Positions 1 through 6,099 of a stretch of 23,164 nt of DNA are shown here, one piece after another. Source of the stretch: an uncultured Erysipelotrichaceae bacterium (GTDB lineage Bacteria; Bacillota_I; Bacilli_A; RF39; UBA660); assembly GCA_902797105.1 (NCBI GenBank), contig CADBRL010000104.1, positions 1 through 23,164 of the forward strand. The letters run 5' to 3'. The notes under the pieces are model-generated. The model saw only the letters and a program-made list of their open reading frames with translations. It had not been told where the DNA came from and did no database searches. Each line of letters opens with the position of its first letter. Within the stretch, counting starts at the first letter, position 1. Both the position numbers and the translations under genes were made by a program.

Positions 1-2
1 AC

Positions 3-27
3 TGTCCAACTTTTGGGGTTCAGTTCA
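3..27 (-). mobile_element. IS3-family-like terminal inverted repeat (element lies left of window)
   Basis: Read on the minus strand, the sequence begins TGAACTGAACCCC and continues AAAAGTTGGACA. This has the TG start and the GAACCCC...GGACA layout of IS3-family (IS150-group) ends. The terminal TG faces right, so the body of the element would lie outside the window to the left. No transposase is visible here. The family call rests on remembered resemblance of IS ends and is moderate. Confidence 0.5.
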
Positions 28-62
28 GTTTTTCTCTTTTTAATATACTGCTTTTTTTACAA

Positions 63-87
63 TGTCTCCCAAATGGGGTTCACATCA
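63..87 (-). repeat. Second IS3-end-like sequence, 60 bases from the first
   Basis: The minus strand reads TGATGTGAACCCC followed by ATTTGGGAGACA. It has the same length (25 bases), orientation and core (TGAACCCCA...GACA) as the sequence at 3-27 but is clearly diverged from it. It could be the end of another IS3-type element that was later interrupted, or a relic end. It sits 28 bases beyond the stop codon of the spore coat gene. No transposase gene is present in the window. Confidence 0.4.
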
Positions 88-114
88 AAACGTGCTTTTT
101 ATTTTGCTTAATAA

Positions 115-555
115 TTAGCAAAGACAATCTACATATGTATCAGATAAACATCTTATGCAGCATAGACAATCGCAATCCATTGTAAAGAAAACATTTGTAG
201 CAACATATGGATAAACACTAGTTTCATCAGTATTATCTGCTAAAACACGGAATGTGCAGCAGTTGCCTTCTATTTTTTCTACTCTGAAAACATTTGAACA
301 AGTAGTAGTACTTCCTGTACATGTAGCTGTAGAATCTTTAGTTGTTGGCATACTCCATGGAGTACCATTACCACCACAAGTATAAAGCATTACAGGTCTA
401 GTGTTACATACGAGGCAATTACTTCCTCCACCAAGTACTGGTCTATCGCAAGTTTGTAAACAATTATCTGGACATGCATTTTCTTGAAGAACTAAAATGA
501 CACATAGTATTTCATTAATGCAGTTGCCTTCTGATGATTTACTTTCTCTATTCAT
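115..555 (-). CDS. Spore coat protein, CotY/CotZ/ExsY family
   Basis: This 146-residue protein is very cysteine-rich and has the layout of the CotY/CotZ/ExsY crust and exosporium proteins. These self-assemble into disulfide-linked sheets on the outermost spore layer. Visible family landmarks are an N-terminal Cys cluster ending in CDRPVLGG, a PVMLYTCGGNGTPW segment, the VFRVEKIEGNCCTFRVL block, and a C-terminal TNVFFTMDCDCLCCIRCL block, which matches the family pattern of a threonine-asparagine followed by closely spaced cysteines. Length is close to that of B. subtilis CotZ. The start is supported by a strong AAAGGGTGA ribosome site 6 bases upstream. A CATACACT element about 55 bases upstream resembles a sporulation sigma factor -10. 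It is a lone gene between a divergent EIIB-like gene and IS-like ends. The family call is firm; which paralogue it matches is not. Confidence 0.85.
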   Translation of the reverse strand: MNRESKSSEGNCINEILCVILVLQENACPDNCLQTCDRPVLGGGSNCLVCNTRPVMLYTCGGNGTPWSMPTTKDSTATCTGSTTTCSNVFRVEKIEGNCCTFRVLADNTDETSVYPYVATNVFFTMDCDCLCCIRCLSDTYVDCLC

Positions 556-609
556 AAACTTTCACCCTTTCATCTAATTCACTAATAATTTATGAAAATA
601 ATCAAAATA

Positions 610-617
610 AGTGTATG
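610..617 (-). promoter_or_regulatory. Candidate sigma-E/K-type -10 element for the spore coat gene
   Basis: CATACACT on the minus strand matches the B. subtilis sigma-E -10 consensus CATACAnT at every fixed position. Transcription would begin near 603, leaving a leader of roughly 48 bases with a good ribosome site. The -35 region (TATAAAAAA around 632-640) is only loosely similar to ATATT-type -35 sequences, so the call rests mainly on the -10 and on the nature of the gene. Confidence 0.4.
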
Positions 618-625
618 CTTTTTAC

Positions 626-654
626 TTTTACTTTTTTATAAAATATGATAAAAT
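626..654 (+). promoter_or_regulatory. Candidate extended -10 promoter for the EIIB-like gene
   Basis: TGATAAAAT at 646-654 forms an extended -10 (TGn plus TAAAAT). A weak TTTTAC lies 17 bases upstream at 626-631. It is back to back with the promoter candidate of the spore coat gene in the 116-base divergent intergenic region. Confidence 0.35.
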
Positions 655-671
655 GATAATGGTGATAAAAA

Positions 672-989
672 ATGAAAACATATATTGAGTATATTGTAAT
701 AGCATTTATTCTAATAATTATTTCAATGGTTATTGTAAAACTTTCAAAAAGAGATTTCAAAGTAGAAGCTAACAAACTTATTACTTATCTAGGTGGTAAA
801 GATAATATTATTAATGCTGAATGTAATATGTCAAGACTTAAAGTTATCCTTAAAGACGTTAGTTTAGCTAATAAAGAAGGAATTCAAAAACTTGGGGCCA
901 AAGGTATTGTGGAAATAGATAACCAATTAAAGATTATATTTGATAAAAATGCGAAACAATTAAAAAAGTATATCGAAGAAATTCTCTAA
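672..989 (+). CDS. Membrane-anchored single PTS EIIB-like domain protein
   Basis: This 105-residue protein has one N-terminal membrane helix (about residues 5-23) followed by a domain that reads like the type 1 (glucose/sucrose family) PTS EIIB domain. The landmarks are LITYLGGKDNI (36-46), a cysteine at 51 inside NAECNMSRLKVILKD, where the phosphorylated Cys of EIIB lies, and LGAKGIVEIDNQLKIIF near the end, matching the LGA.GVVEVGN.. block. In the phosphotransferase system EIIB passes phosphate from EIIA to the sugar held by EIIC. No EIIC or EIIA is encoded nearby. It may serve an unlinked EIIC, act in regulation, or have another function. The start is backed by GGTGAT 4 bases before the ATG. 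The gene stands alone and its 3' end forms one arm of a bidirectional terminator. Confidence 0.65.
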   Translation: MKTYIEYIVIAFILIIISMVIVKLSKRDFKVEANKLITYLGGKDNIINAECNMSRLKVILKDVSLANKEGIQKLGAKGIVEIDNQLKIIFDKNAKQLKKYIEEIL

Positions 990-1002
990 GATATACTTTT
1001 TT
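962..1002. terminator. Bidirectional rho-independent terminator
   Basis: Perfect 13-base arms AAAAAAGTATATC (962-974) and GATATACTTTTTT (990-1002) flank a 15-base loop that contains the stop codon of the EIIB-like gene. Each strand ends in six T's, so it serves both this gene and the convergent gene ending at 1003. Confidence 0.85.
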
Positions 1003-1293
1003 CTATATTTTTTCTATATCTAAAATATCTGTTATTTTAATAAGTTTATTATCTATAGTAAGCAAGTTTATATTAGTTTTACCTACGATTTCTTCTTCTT
1101 TTATACCATCAGACATAGTTATTCTAACTTTACTTTTATATACATGATTAAGTGAACCAAATATTTCATTAATTTTTTTATTTATATCTTTTGGATTATG
1201 TGACTTTACTTTTCTATCACTTCTGTACATATCTTGATAATTATTAAGTTTCTTATTAATTGGACTTGCAAATACATTTGGTAATTTGTTCAT
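1003..1293 (-). CDS. Small protein of unknown function (possible Sm/YolD-like C-terminal fold)
   Basis: I do not recognise this 96-residue protein. The first half is basic and rich in Asn, Lys and Ser. The second half (about 52-96), with KVRITMSDGIKEEEIVGK then NLLTIDNKLIKITDILDIEKI, has a strand-turn-strand rhythm similar to the C-terminal half of the YolD-like protein at 17948-18268 (a strand, a charged turn, then IKITDI/IKVTEI). That resemblance is my inference and could be chance. The ATG at 1293 is chosen over an upstream in-frame ATG at 1341 because AGAGGTG lies 5 bases before it and the upstream ATG has no ribosome site. It is divergent from the SEDS gene at 1351, with a 57-base gap, and convergent with the EIIB-like gene. 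Confidence 0.6.
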   Translation of the reverse strand: MNKLPNVFASPINKKLNNYQDMYRSDRKVKSHNPKDINKKINEIFGSLNHVYKSKVRITMSDGIKEEEIVGKTNINLLTIDNKLIKITDILDIEKI

Positions 1294-1318
1294 ATTAACA
1301 CCTCTACAATATTTTATG

Positions 1319-1346
1319 ATAAATATCCTAAAAATACACATACTAA
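1319..1346 (+). promoter_or_regulatory. Candidate sigma-E-like promoter for the SEDS gene
   Basis: ATAAAT at 1319-1324 and CATACTAA at 1339-1346 are separated by 14 bases, as in sigma-E promoters (ATAnnTT-like and CATACAnT-like elements). The predicted transcription start falls at about the ATG at 1351, and no Shine-Dalgarno sequence is visible, so the message would be nearly leaderless. Sequence match is partial. Confidence 0.3.
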
Positions 1347-1350
1347 AATT

Positions 1351-2445
1351 ATGAAAAAAGTATTAAATAGCAAATTTTTATTTTTTATTCCCTTACTAAT
1401 AATAATGATTATTAGTTTTTTAGATATGTATAATGCTAAATATTTAAGTACGCTTTATAATAACAATTTAACAAAGCAAATAATTTGGTATACTTTAGGT
1501 ATAATAATTCTTTTACTTTTTAGGAAAATAAATACTAGTTTTATATTTAAGTATGCTAAATATTTGTATATTTTATCTATTTTACTTCTTATATATGTTT
1601 TAATATTTGGTAAAGTTATAAATGGCGCTAGAGCATGGATTACTATAAAAGGATTATCTTTTGGGCCTAGTGAGCTAGCAAAATTATCACTTGCTTTAAT
1701 GCTTAGCAATACTTTAAATAGTTTTGCAAATACTGGCATAAAAAGTGAGGCTTTATTTATATTAAAAGTATTTATTTTGACTGTAATTCCTTCGATACTT
1801 GTGTTTTTAGAGCCAGACACAGGTGCTATTATTTTCTTTTTAGTTATGGCTTTCACTACAGTAGTGCTTAGTAATATCCATAAATTTTGGTATATATTAG
1901 CCATACTATTAATAACTTTATCTATTGGCACATTTACTTTTCTTTACCTATTTAATAAAGATTTACTTATTAATTTAATCGGTACTAGTTTTTTTTATAG
2001 AGTTGAAAGACTTATTACATTTAAAACTATGTCAAGTTATCAACTTGAAAATGCTATAGTCGGTATGGGCTCATCTAGTGCTTTATCACCTACTTTAAGT
2101 GGTGCACGCATCTATATTCCTGAAGCTCCAACTGACTTTGTATTTGCTTTTTCTATTACTAACTTTGGTTTTATTACAGGTTTTATTATTCTTCTTTGTT
2201 ATTTAATCCTAGATATTTATTTGATAAACAGCTTTATTTCTATGAAAAAAAGCACACTTAAGTACTTTCTATCTTGTTTTATAAGTATTTTTATTCTTAA
2301 TCAAATAATAAACATAGGTATGAACTTAGGTCTTTTACCAATTATAGGTATTCCCCTTCCCTTTTTAAGTTATGGAGGTTCAACCCTCATCATTTATTTT
2401 ATATTCTTAGGTATCATTTTTAACTACAAAGAAAAACCATACTAA
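1351..2445 (+). CDS. FtsW/RodA/SpoVE-family SEDS peptidoglycan polymerase
   Basis: This 364-residue multi-spanning membrane protein belongs to the SEDS family of peptidoglycan glycosyltransferases, which polymerise lipid II together with a class B PBP. Family marks are NGARAWI (91-97) followed by GPSELAKL (105-112), the EPDTGA motif with the catalytic-position Asp at 156, and the C-terminal block NIGMNLGLLPIIGIPLPFLSYGGS. It lacks the long cytoplasmic tail of many FtsW proteins. It could be FtsW, RodA or the sporulation-specific SpoVE; sequence reading alone does not separate these. The neighbouring spore coat gene and the CATACTAA element favour a sporulation role, but this is inference. No ribosome site is visible before the ATG and there is no better in-frame start. 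The Asp 156 region is intact, so it is probably active. Confidence 0.85.
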   Translation: MKKVLNSKFLFFIPLLIIMIISFLDMYNAKYLSTLYNNNLTKQIIWYTLGIIILLLFRKINTSFIFKYAKYLYILSILLLIYVLIFGKVINGARAWITIKGLSFGPSELAKLSLALMLSNTLNSFANTGIKSEALFILKVFILTVIPSILVFLEPDTGAIIFFLVMAFTTVVLSNIHKFWYILAILLITLSIGTFTFLYLFNKDLLINLIGTSFFYRVERLITFKTMSSYQLENAIVGMGSSSALSPTLSGARIYIPEAPTDFVFAFSITNFGFITGFIILLCYLILDIYLINSFISMKKSTLKYFLSCFISIFILNQIINIGMNLGLLPIIGIPLPFLSYGGSTLIIYFIFLGIIFNYKEKPY

Positions 2446-2451
2446 GTATGG
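2432..2451 (-). terminator. Short terminator after the Gly/Tyr-rich gene
   Basis: CCATAC (2437-2442) and GTATGG (2446-2451) form a 6-base stem with the SEDS stop codon TAA as the loop. On the minus strand the stem is followed by TTTTTC. It lies immediately after the minus-strand stop TAG, between convergent genes. Confidence 0.5.
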
Positions 2452-2676
2452 CTAATAATAATATGTCCTAGGTATAGGTTGATAATAACTATAAGAACTA
2501 TTATAGTATGGCATACCTGGAATTGGATAATATCCACCACTACCTGCACCTGGTGCCACATTATAAATTGGTCTTGGTCTAGTCAAACCTACCGCAGCCC
2601 CTCCAGCTAAACCTCCGAGCAAAAACGGAACTACAAAACCTCTATTTTGATTTTGATAATAATAATTTGGATACAT
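2452..2676 (-). CDS. Small Tyr/Gly/Pro-rich protein, possibly spore-surface
   Basis: This 74-residue protein is unusually rich in Tyr, Gly, Pro and Asn, with a short hydrophobic Gly-rich stretch FVVPFLLGGLAGGAAVGL (about 14-31) and a tyrosine-rich tail ending TYYY. I do not know an exact family. Small Tyr/Gly-rich proteins of this type are common among spore coat and cell-surface proteins of sporulating Firmicutes, and the YYQNQNRGF-hydrophobic Gly stretch layout is reminiscent of those. The ATG has an excellent AAAGGAG ribosome site with suitable spacing. A CATAAGATA element lies at 2696-2704, matching the sigma-K -10 pattern CATAnnnTA. It is probably read from there or co-transcribed with the 88-residue gene 42 bases upstream. 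Confidence 0.6.
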   Translation of the reverse strand: MYPNYYYQNQNRGFVVPFLLGGLAGGAAVGLTRPRPIYNVAPGAGSGGYYPIPGMPYYNSSYSYYQPIPRTYYY

Positions 2677-2695
2677 ACAAGTCTCCTTTCTTTAC

Positions 2696-2722
2696 TATCT
2701 TATGTAAAGAAGACTTCTTTAC
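2696..2722. promoter_or_regulatory. Palindrome plus sigma-K-like -10 element between two minus-strand genes
   Basis: Nine-base arms GTAAAGAAG (2704-2712) and CTTCTTTAC (2714-2722) surround a single A, forming an almost perfect 19-base palindrome that overlaps the stop codon of the upstream 88-residue gene. It partly overlaps CATAAGATA (minus strand, 2696-2704). There is no T-run after the stem on the minus strand, so it looks more like an operator or RNA-processing hairpin than a terminator. Confidence 0.35.
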
Positions 2723-2985
2723 TTATTACATTTACCCAGATATATATTTCCGTTTTTTCTAAATAGACCTAACTTAGTTTTTTTATTAAGTCTATCAATT
2801 GCTGCATCTACGAGTTCCATGTATTCATCGTCATCAATAAGATTAACATCCTCAACTTTGATAATATTCATTTCTTCATTATCTAAAATTAAAAATTCAT
2901 ATATTAATTCTAATGATATTTTTTCAATTACTTGTTTTTTAGCTAAATCTTTACTTAATTTCATATATTCTTTCACATCAATCAA
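2719..2985 (-). CDS. Small acidic protein of unknown function
   Basis: I do not recognise this 88-residue protein. It is mostly helical-looking, acidic in the middle (LDNEEMNIIKVEDVNLIDDDEYMELVDAAIDRL) and ends with a basic tail. There is no membrane segment or signal peptide. The start is a TTG at 2985, preferred because AGAAAGGA lies about 5 bases before it; an ATG seven codons inside is the alternative. An extended -10 promoter (TGGTATAAT, minus strand) lies just upstream at 3000-3008. It is divergent from the tandem-HTH regulator starting at 3085, so it is a natural candidate target of that regulator, by context only. Confidence 0.6.
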   Translation of the reverse strand: MIDVKEYMKLSKDLAKKQVIEKISLELIYEFLILDNEEMNIIKVEDVNLIDDDEYMELVDAAIDRLNKKTKLGLFRKNGNIYLGKCNK

Positions 2986-2999
2986 CTCTTTCCTTTCTA

Positions 3000-3008
3000 A
3001 TTATACCA
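3000..3008 (-). promoter_or_regulatory. Extended -10 promoter of the 88-residue gene
   Basis: TGGTATAAT on the minus strand is a TGn-TATAAT extended -10. Transcription would start near 2993, just before the AGAAAGGA ribosome site. It is back to back with the regulator's own promoter, so one bound repressor could control both. Confidence 0.5.
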
Positions 3009-3021
3009 AACAATTTCGTAT

Positions 3022-3050
3022 TTGTCTGTAATTTTCTGTATATTTATTAA
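3022..3050 (+). promoter_or_regulatory. Sigma-A-type promoter of the XRE regulator
   Basis: TTGTCT at 3022-3027 and TATTAA at 3045-3050 are separated by exactly 17 bases. Transcription would begin near 3057, giving a leader of about 28 bases with a GGTGAGCGG-like ribosome site. Confidence 0.4.
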
Positions 3051-3084
3051 AATAATGGGAAAATTAATCTGGTGAGCGGAATAA

Positions 3085-3534
3085 ATGGAAAATGATAGAC
3101 TATTCGAGTTAAGAGAATATAATAATCTAACTCAAAAAAATGTTGGTGCAGTTCTCGGAGTGCGTCAACAAACTTATGCCGAATGGGAGAAAGGCAAAAA
3201 GATTATCCCCCTAAAGCATCTAATAACTTTAGCAAAATATTATAAAGTGAGTTTAGACTATTTAACAGGTCTTTCGGATAAAAAAGATATATTTTTTAAC
3301 TATGTAACACTTGATAAAGAAGAAATTGGTCAAAAAATAATATATATCAGAAATTTAAATAATCTTAAGCAACGTGAATTAGCTAAAGTGTTAAACACTT
3401 CTCCATCAACCATATGTGCTTATGAAAAAGGAAACACTTTAATTTTAACAGCATTTTTATATCAAATCGCTAAAGAGTTCAATGTCTCAATGGATTGGTT
3501 CGTCGGAGCAAGTACAAGAATTAAACGTATTTAA
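3085..3534 (+). CDS. Tandem-domain XRE-family transcriptional regulator
   Basis: This 149-residue DNA-binding protein has two complete XRE/Cro helix-turn-helix domains in one chain. The first, about residues 5-60, has LREYNNLTQKNVGAVLGVRQQTYAEWEKG and LITLAKYYKVSLDYLTGLS. The second, about 80-142, has IRNLNNLKQRELAKVLNTSPSTICAYEKGN and IAKEFNVSMDWFVG. There is no sensory or peptidase domain, so ligand response is unlikely. Covalently linked HTH pairs can bind a site as a pseudo-dimer. It is divergent from the 88-residue gene, with overlapping promoter regions, which suggests autoregulation and control of that gene (inference). A related XRE tail survives as a remnant at 16439-16549. Its 3' end is built into a strong terminator. 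Confidence 0.85.
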   Translation: MENDRLFELREYNNLTQKNVGAVLGVRQQTYAEWEKGKKIIPLKHLITLAKYYKVSLDYLTGLSDKKDIFFNYVTLDKEEIGQKIIYIRNLNNLKQRELAKVLNTSPSTICAYEKGNTLILTAFLYQIAKEFNVSMDWFVGASTRIKRI

Positions 3535-3545
3535 TTCTTTTTTTA
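3516..3545 (+). terminator. Rho-independent terminator overlapping the regulator's 3' end
   Basis: Perfect 10-base arms AAGAATTAAA (3516-3525) and TTTAATTCTT (3530-3539) close a CGTA tetraloop and run into eight T's. The left arm encodes the last residues of the regulator. Confidence 0.9.
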
Positions 3546-3661
3546 CTGCTCAATTTAATAAAAATTAAAGAATTATTAAAGTTCTCATAATTCGTTCCTA
3601 CCTTCCTATTTATATTTTATCAAAAAATTTATAAAAAAAAAGAGAAAATATATTAAATTTA

Positions 3662-3698
3662 AAAAAATTGAAAAAGTAAAACTTCTTTTCCAATTTTT
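3662..3698 (-). terminator. Terminator of the mraZ-rsmH-ftsL-PBP operon
   Basis: Complementary arms around 3663-3676 and 3685-3698 (core AAATTGAAAAAG against CTTTTCCAATTT, one mismatch) surround an 8-base loop just beyond the PBP stop codon. On the minus strand it ends in a run of T's. The rest of 3546-3661 is AT-rich with nothing recognisable. Confidence 0.7.
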
Positions 3699-3707
3699 AT
3701 TTTATTA

Positions 3708-5789
3708 TTATTTGCTTAATTCTACCGATAAAATCATGTTTTCTTTATCAATAACAGTGCCACTTTCAATACTTTGACTTGTTATATAGCCATAACCAGA
3801 ATATTCTAGTTTGATACCTAGAAGCTCAGTATAAGTTTTAACTTCACTTAAACTCCATCCAGTTAGGTTTTCCATTTTAAATTCATTGCCATTTGTAAGT
3901 AAAAATAATTTTTCACCTGCAAGTAAAACTTTATTTTTTAAAGGATATTGATTTATTATATATTTTCCATTTCCTAAAGTTATGACATTTATTTTTTTGT
4001 TTTTTAACTCTTCAATAGTTGTATCAACTAATTTACTCATATAATTATCTATTGTAATTAGTTTACTTAAATCACTATCACTTTTAGTTTCAGTAAGTTT
4101 TGCATAACTTGCTATCTCTTCAATTGCTGTTGTAATAACTTTAGCCCATGAGCTTAAATTAGATTCTGGCTTTTTACCTACAGCATAAACAATATATTTT
4201 GGATCATCTGCAGGAAATATACCTGCAAATGACTTAACATAATCATATGTTCCACTTAGATAACCACCTTTTGGTGATGCTATTTGGGCTGTACCAGTTT
4301 TACCCATAATACTGACATTTTCTACTTGCCAGTATTTATTTATTTCAATCATTTTCTTCATAAGTTCATGCATTTTATTAACAGTTGATGAACTATAAAC
4401 TTTCTTTACTACTTCTCTTTTACCTTCATAAGTAACATTACCATTTTGATCCACTATTTTATCTACTAAATATGGTTTTATAACTGTTCCATCATTGGTT
4501 ATGCTAGTTAACGATTGAAGCATTTGAATTGCTGTAACACTAACACCTTGACCAAAAGATGCTGTTGCAAGCTCTGACTCATAAACCATTTCAATGTCAC
4601 CGATAGCTTCATTTGAAAGCTCAATTCCAGTTTTTTTGCCAAAACCTAGAGCATCGTAATAACCAGAAAGGCTATCAATACCAAGTCTTAAAGCAAGTGT
4701 TGTGGCTGCAACATTTGAAGATCTTGCAAAACCTTCATCAAATGAAATTGTACCCCATCCTTTTCTTTCAGAGTCCCGAATAACTGTACCATCTTTTAAT
4801 GTATAAGAACCAGATTTATATGTTTCTTCACCATCATATTTTTCTTCTTCGATTGCTGATGCAAATGAAAATACTTTCATAACTGAACCAGGTTCATATT
4901 GATAACTTATAAGTGGGTTCATATATTCTTGGATTGTATTAGTATCATTTGGGTTAAAGTTAGGACTTGTACTACTTGCCACTATTGCTCCAGTTTTAGC
5001 ATCCATAACTGTAAAAACTGCCCAATCTGTATTAAATTTTTCTTTCATCGTAGCAACAGCCTTTTCCGTAATAAGCTGAATACTACTATCAATAGTTAGA
5101 TAGATGTCCGAACCATTTTTAGCTTTAACAGTTTCTTCTGGACTATTAGGTATTTTATAATTACTTGATGTATATTTTAAATATTTAGTATAGCCATTTT
5201 CACCAGATAAAATATCATCATAATAACCTTCTATACCAAGTTCACCAACTATTTTACCCTCATCATTACCTTTAGCATAACCAATTAAGTATGATGCAAA
5301 TGTTGATTTATTATAATATCTTTTTTTAGAGTTTTTTATAAAATCTATGCCAGGTAATTCTAGTTTTTCTATTTTAGCTTTAACAACTTCACTTATACCA
5401 TATCCCCCAGGTCTAAGTTCTACTTGATATAAGTTTTTACTTAAAAGTTCTATTAGTTTTTCTTCAGTCATATTAAGTATTGGGGCCAAAGTTTTAGCTG
5501 TTCCTTCTTTATCCTCAACATTAGTTTTATTTGACTTTAAATAAGCTATAACAGTATAAGAATTTATGGTACTTGCTAGTTCTTCGCCATTAACGTCATA
5601 AATACTACCTCGGTCAGCATATAAAGTTTTCTTAACAGTTGCAATGCTAGCTGCTTTTTCTTTTAAATTAATTCCATCAACTTTACTACTTAAAACGACA
5701 TAAGAAAGTTTGGCAATTATTGCCCCAAATAAAAGAGCAACAGCCAAAATAATAAACTTTGATATTTTAACTGTTACTCCTTTTTTCAT
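3708..5789 (-). CDS. Class B penicillin-binding protein (PBP2B/SpoVD type) with C-terminal PASTA domain
   Basis: This 693-residue peptidoglycan transpeptidase cross-links septal cell wall as partner of a SEDS polymerase. It has an N-terminal membrane helix (about 10-33), the PBP dimerisation region starting at DRGSIYD (59-65), and a transpeptidase domain with all three active-site motifs: SVMK (Ser302, Lys305), SSN (357-359) and KTGT (497-500). One recognisable PASTA domain lies at about 637-693 (GWSLSEVKTYTELLGIKLEYSG...). The position as last gene of the mraZ-rsmH-ftsL cluster is that of pbpB/spoVD in Bacilli. A sporulation-specific (SpoVD) or vegetative (PBP2B) role cannot be told apart, though a single copy in this cluster is usually the division enzyme. 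AGGAG precedes the ATG, and the gene starts 11 bases after ftsL. A terminator follows directly; mraY, murD and ftsW do not continue the cluster here. Confidence 0.93.
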   Translation of the reverse strand: MKKGVTVKISKFIILAVALLFGAIIAKLSYVVLSSKVDGINLKEKAASIATVKKTLYADRGSIYDVNGEELASTINSYTVIAYLKSNKTNVEDKEGTAKTLAPILNMTEEKLIELLSKNLYQVELRPGGYGISEVVKAKIEKLELPGIDFIKNSKKRYYNKSTFASYLIGYAKGNDEGKIVGELGIEGYYDDILSGENGYTKYLKYTSSNYKIPNSPEETVKAKNGSDIYLTIDSSIQLITEKAVATMKEKFNTDWAVFTVMDAKTGAIVASSTSPNFNPNDTNTIQEYMNPLISYQYEPGSVMKVFSFASAIEEEKYDGEETYKSGSYTLKDGTVIRDSERKGWGTISFDEGFARSSNVAATTLALRLGIDSLSGYYDALGFGKKTGIELSNEAIGDIEMVYESELATASFGQGVSVTAIQMLQSLTSITNDGTVIKPYLVDKIVDQNGNVTYEGKREVVKKVYSSSTVNKMHELMKKMIEINKYWQVENVSIMGKTGTAQIASPKGGYLSGTYDYVKSFAGIFPADDPKYIVYAVGKKPESNLSSWAKVITTAIEEIASYAKLTETKSDSDLSKLITIDNYMSKLVDTTIEELKNKKINVITLGNGKYIINQYPLKNKVLLAGEKLFLLTNGNEFKMENLTGWSLSEVKTYTELLGIKLEYSGYGYITSQSIESGTVIDKENMILSVELSK

Positions 5790-5800
5790 ATTTTTATCTC

Positions 5801-6097
5801 CTATTCTCCAACTGATTTTATATTACTATTATTATACGACAAACCATTTTCTTCTGCAATACTTTGAATGTTTTCTAAGCTTGCTAGTTCATCTATCTGC
5901 ATAGAAAGACCTTGATTAACTAATTCTTGTTTTTCAATATTTTTATTTAACTTTTCCACTTCATTATTAGTTTCAGATAAAAGTGAAGATGTATAAACGT
6001 TAAACATTGGAATTGCTAAGAGTAAGAATAACAATAATACATACATTGCTTTTTCTCCTTTTAGTAATTTTAACTTTTTATTCTTTTTAGCCACCAT
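5801..6097 (-). CDS. ftsL: Cell division protein FtsL
   Basis: This 98-residue bitopic membrane protein has a basic N-terminal tail (VAKKNKKLKLLKGEK), one membrane helix (about 18-36) and an extracellular heptad-like coiled coil (ETNNEVEKLNKNIEKQELVNQGLSMQIDEL). This is the FtsL/DivIC architecture, and the place between rsmH and the PBP gene is diagnostic for FtsL. FtsL with DivIC/FtsB and DivIB activates the septal FtsW-PBP pair. Sequence identity in this family is low, so the call rests on layout and position. The ATG at 6097 is used because AGAAAGGA is 7 bases before it; a TTG two codons upstream is too close to the ribosome site. It begins 2 bases after the rsmH stop. Confidence 0.85.
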   Translation of the reverse strand: MVAKKNKKLKLLKGEKAMYVLLLFLLLAIPMFNVYTSSLLSETNNEVEKLNKNIEKQELVNQGLSMQIDELASLENIQSIAEENGLSYNNSNIKSVGE

Positions 6098-6099
6098 AA

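Noticed and set aside
1455..1931. Long open frame (158 codons) on the minus strand inside the SEDS gene
   Set aside because: It is antisense to a clearly recognisable membrane protein, has no ribosome site, and its translation shows no family features.
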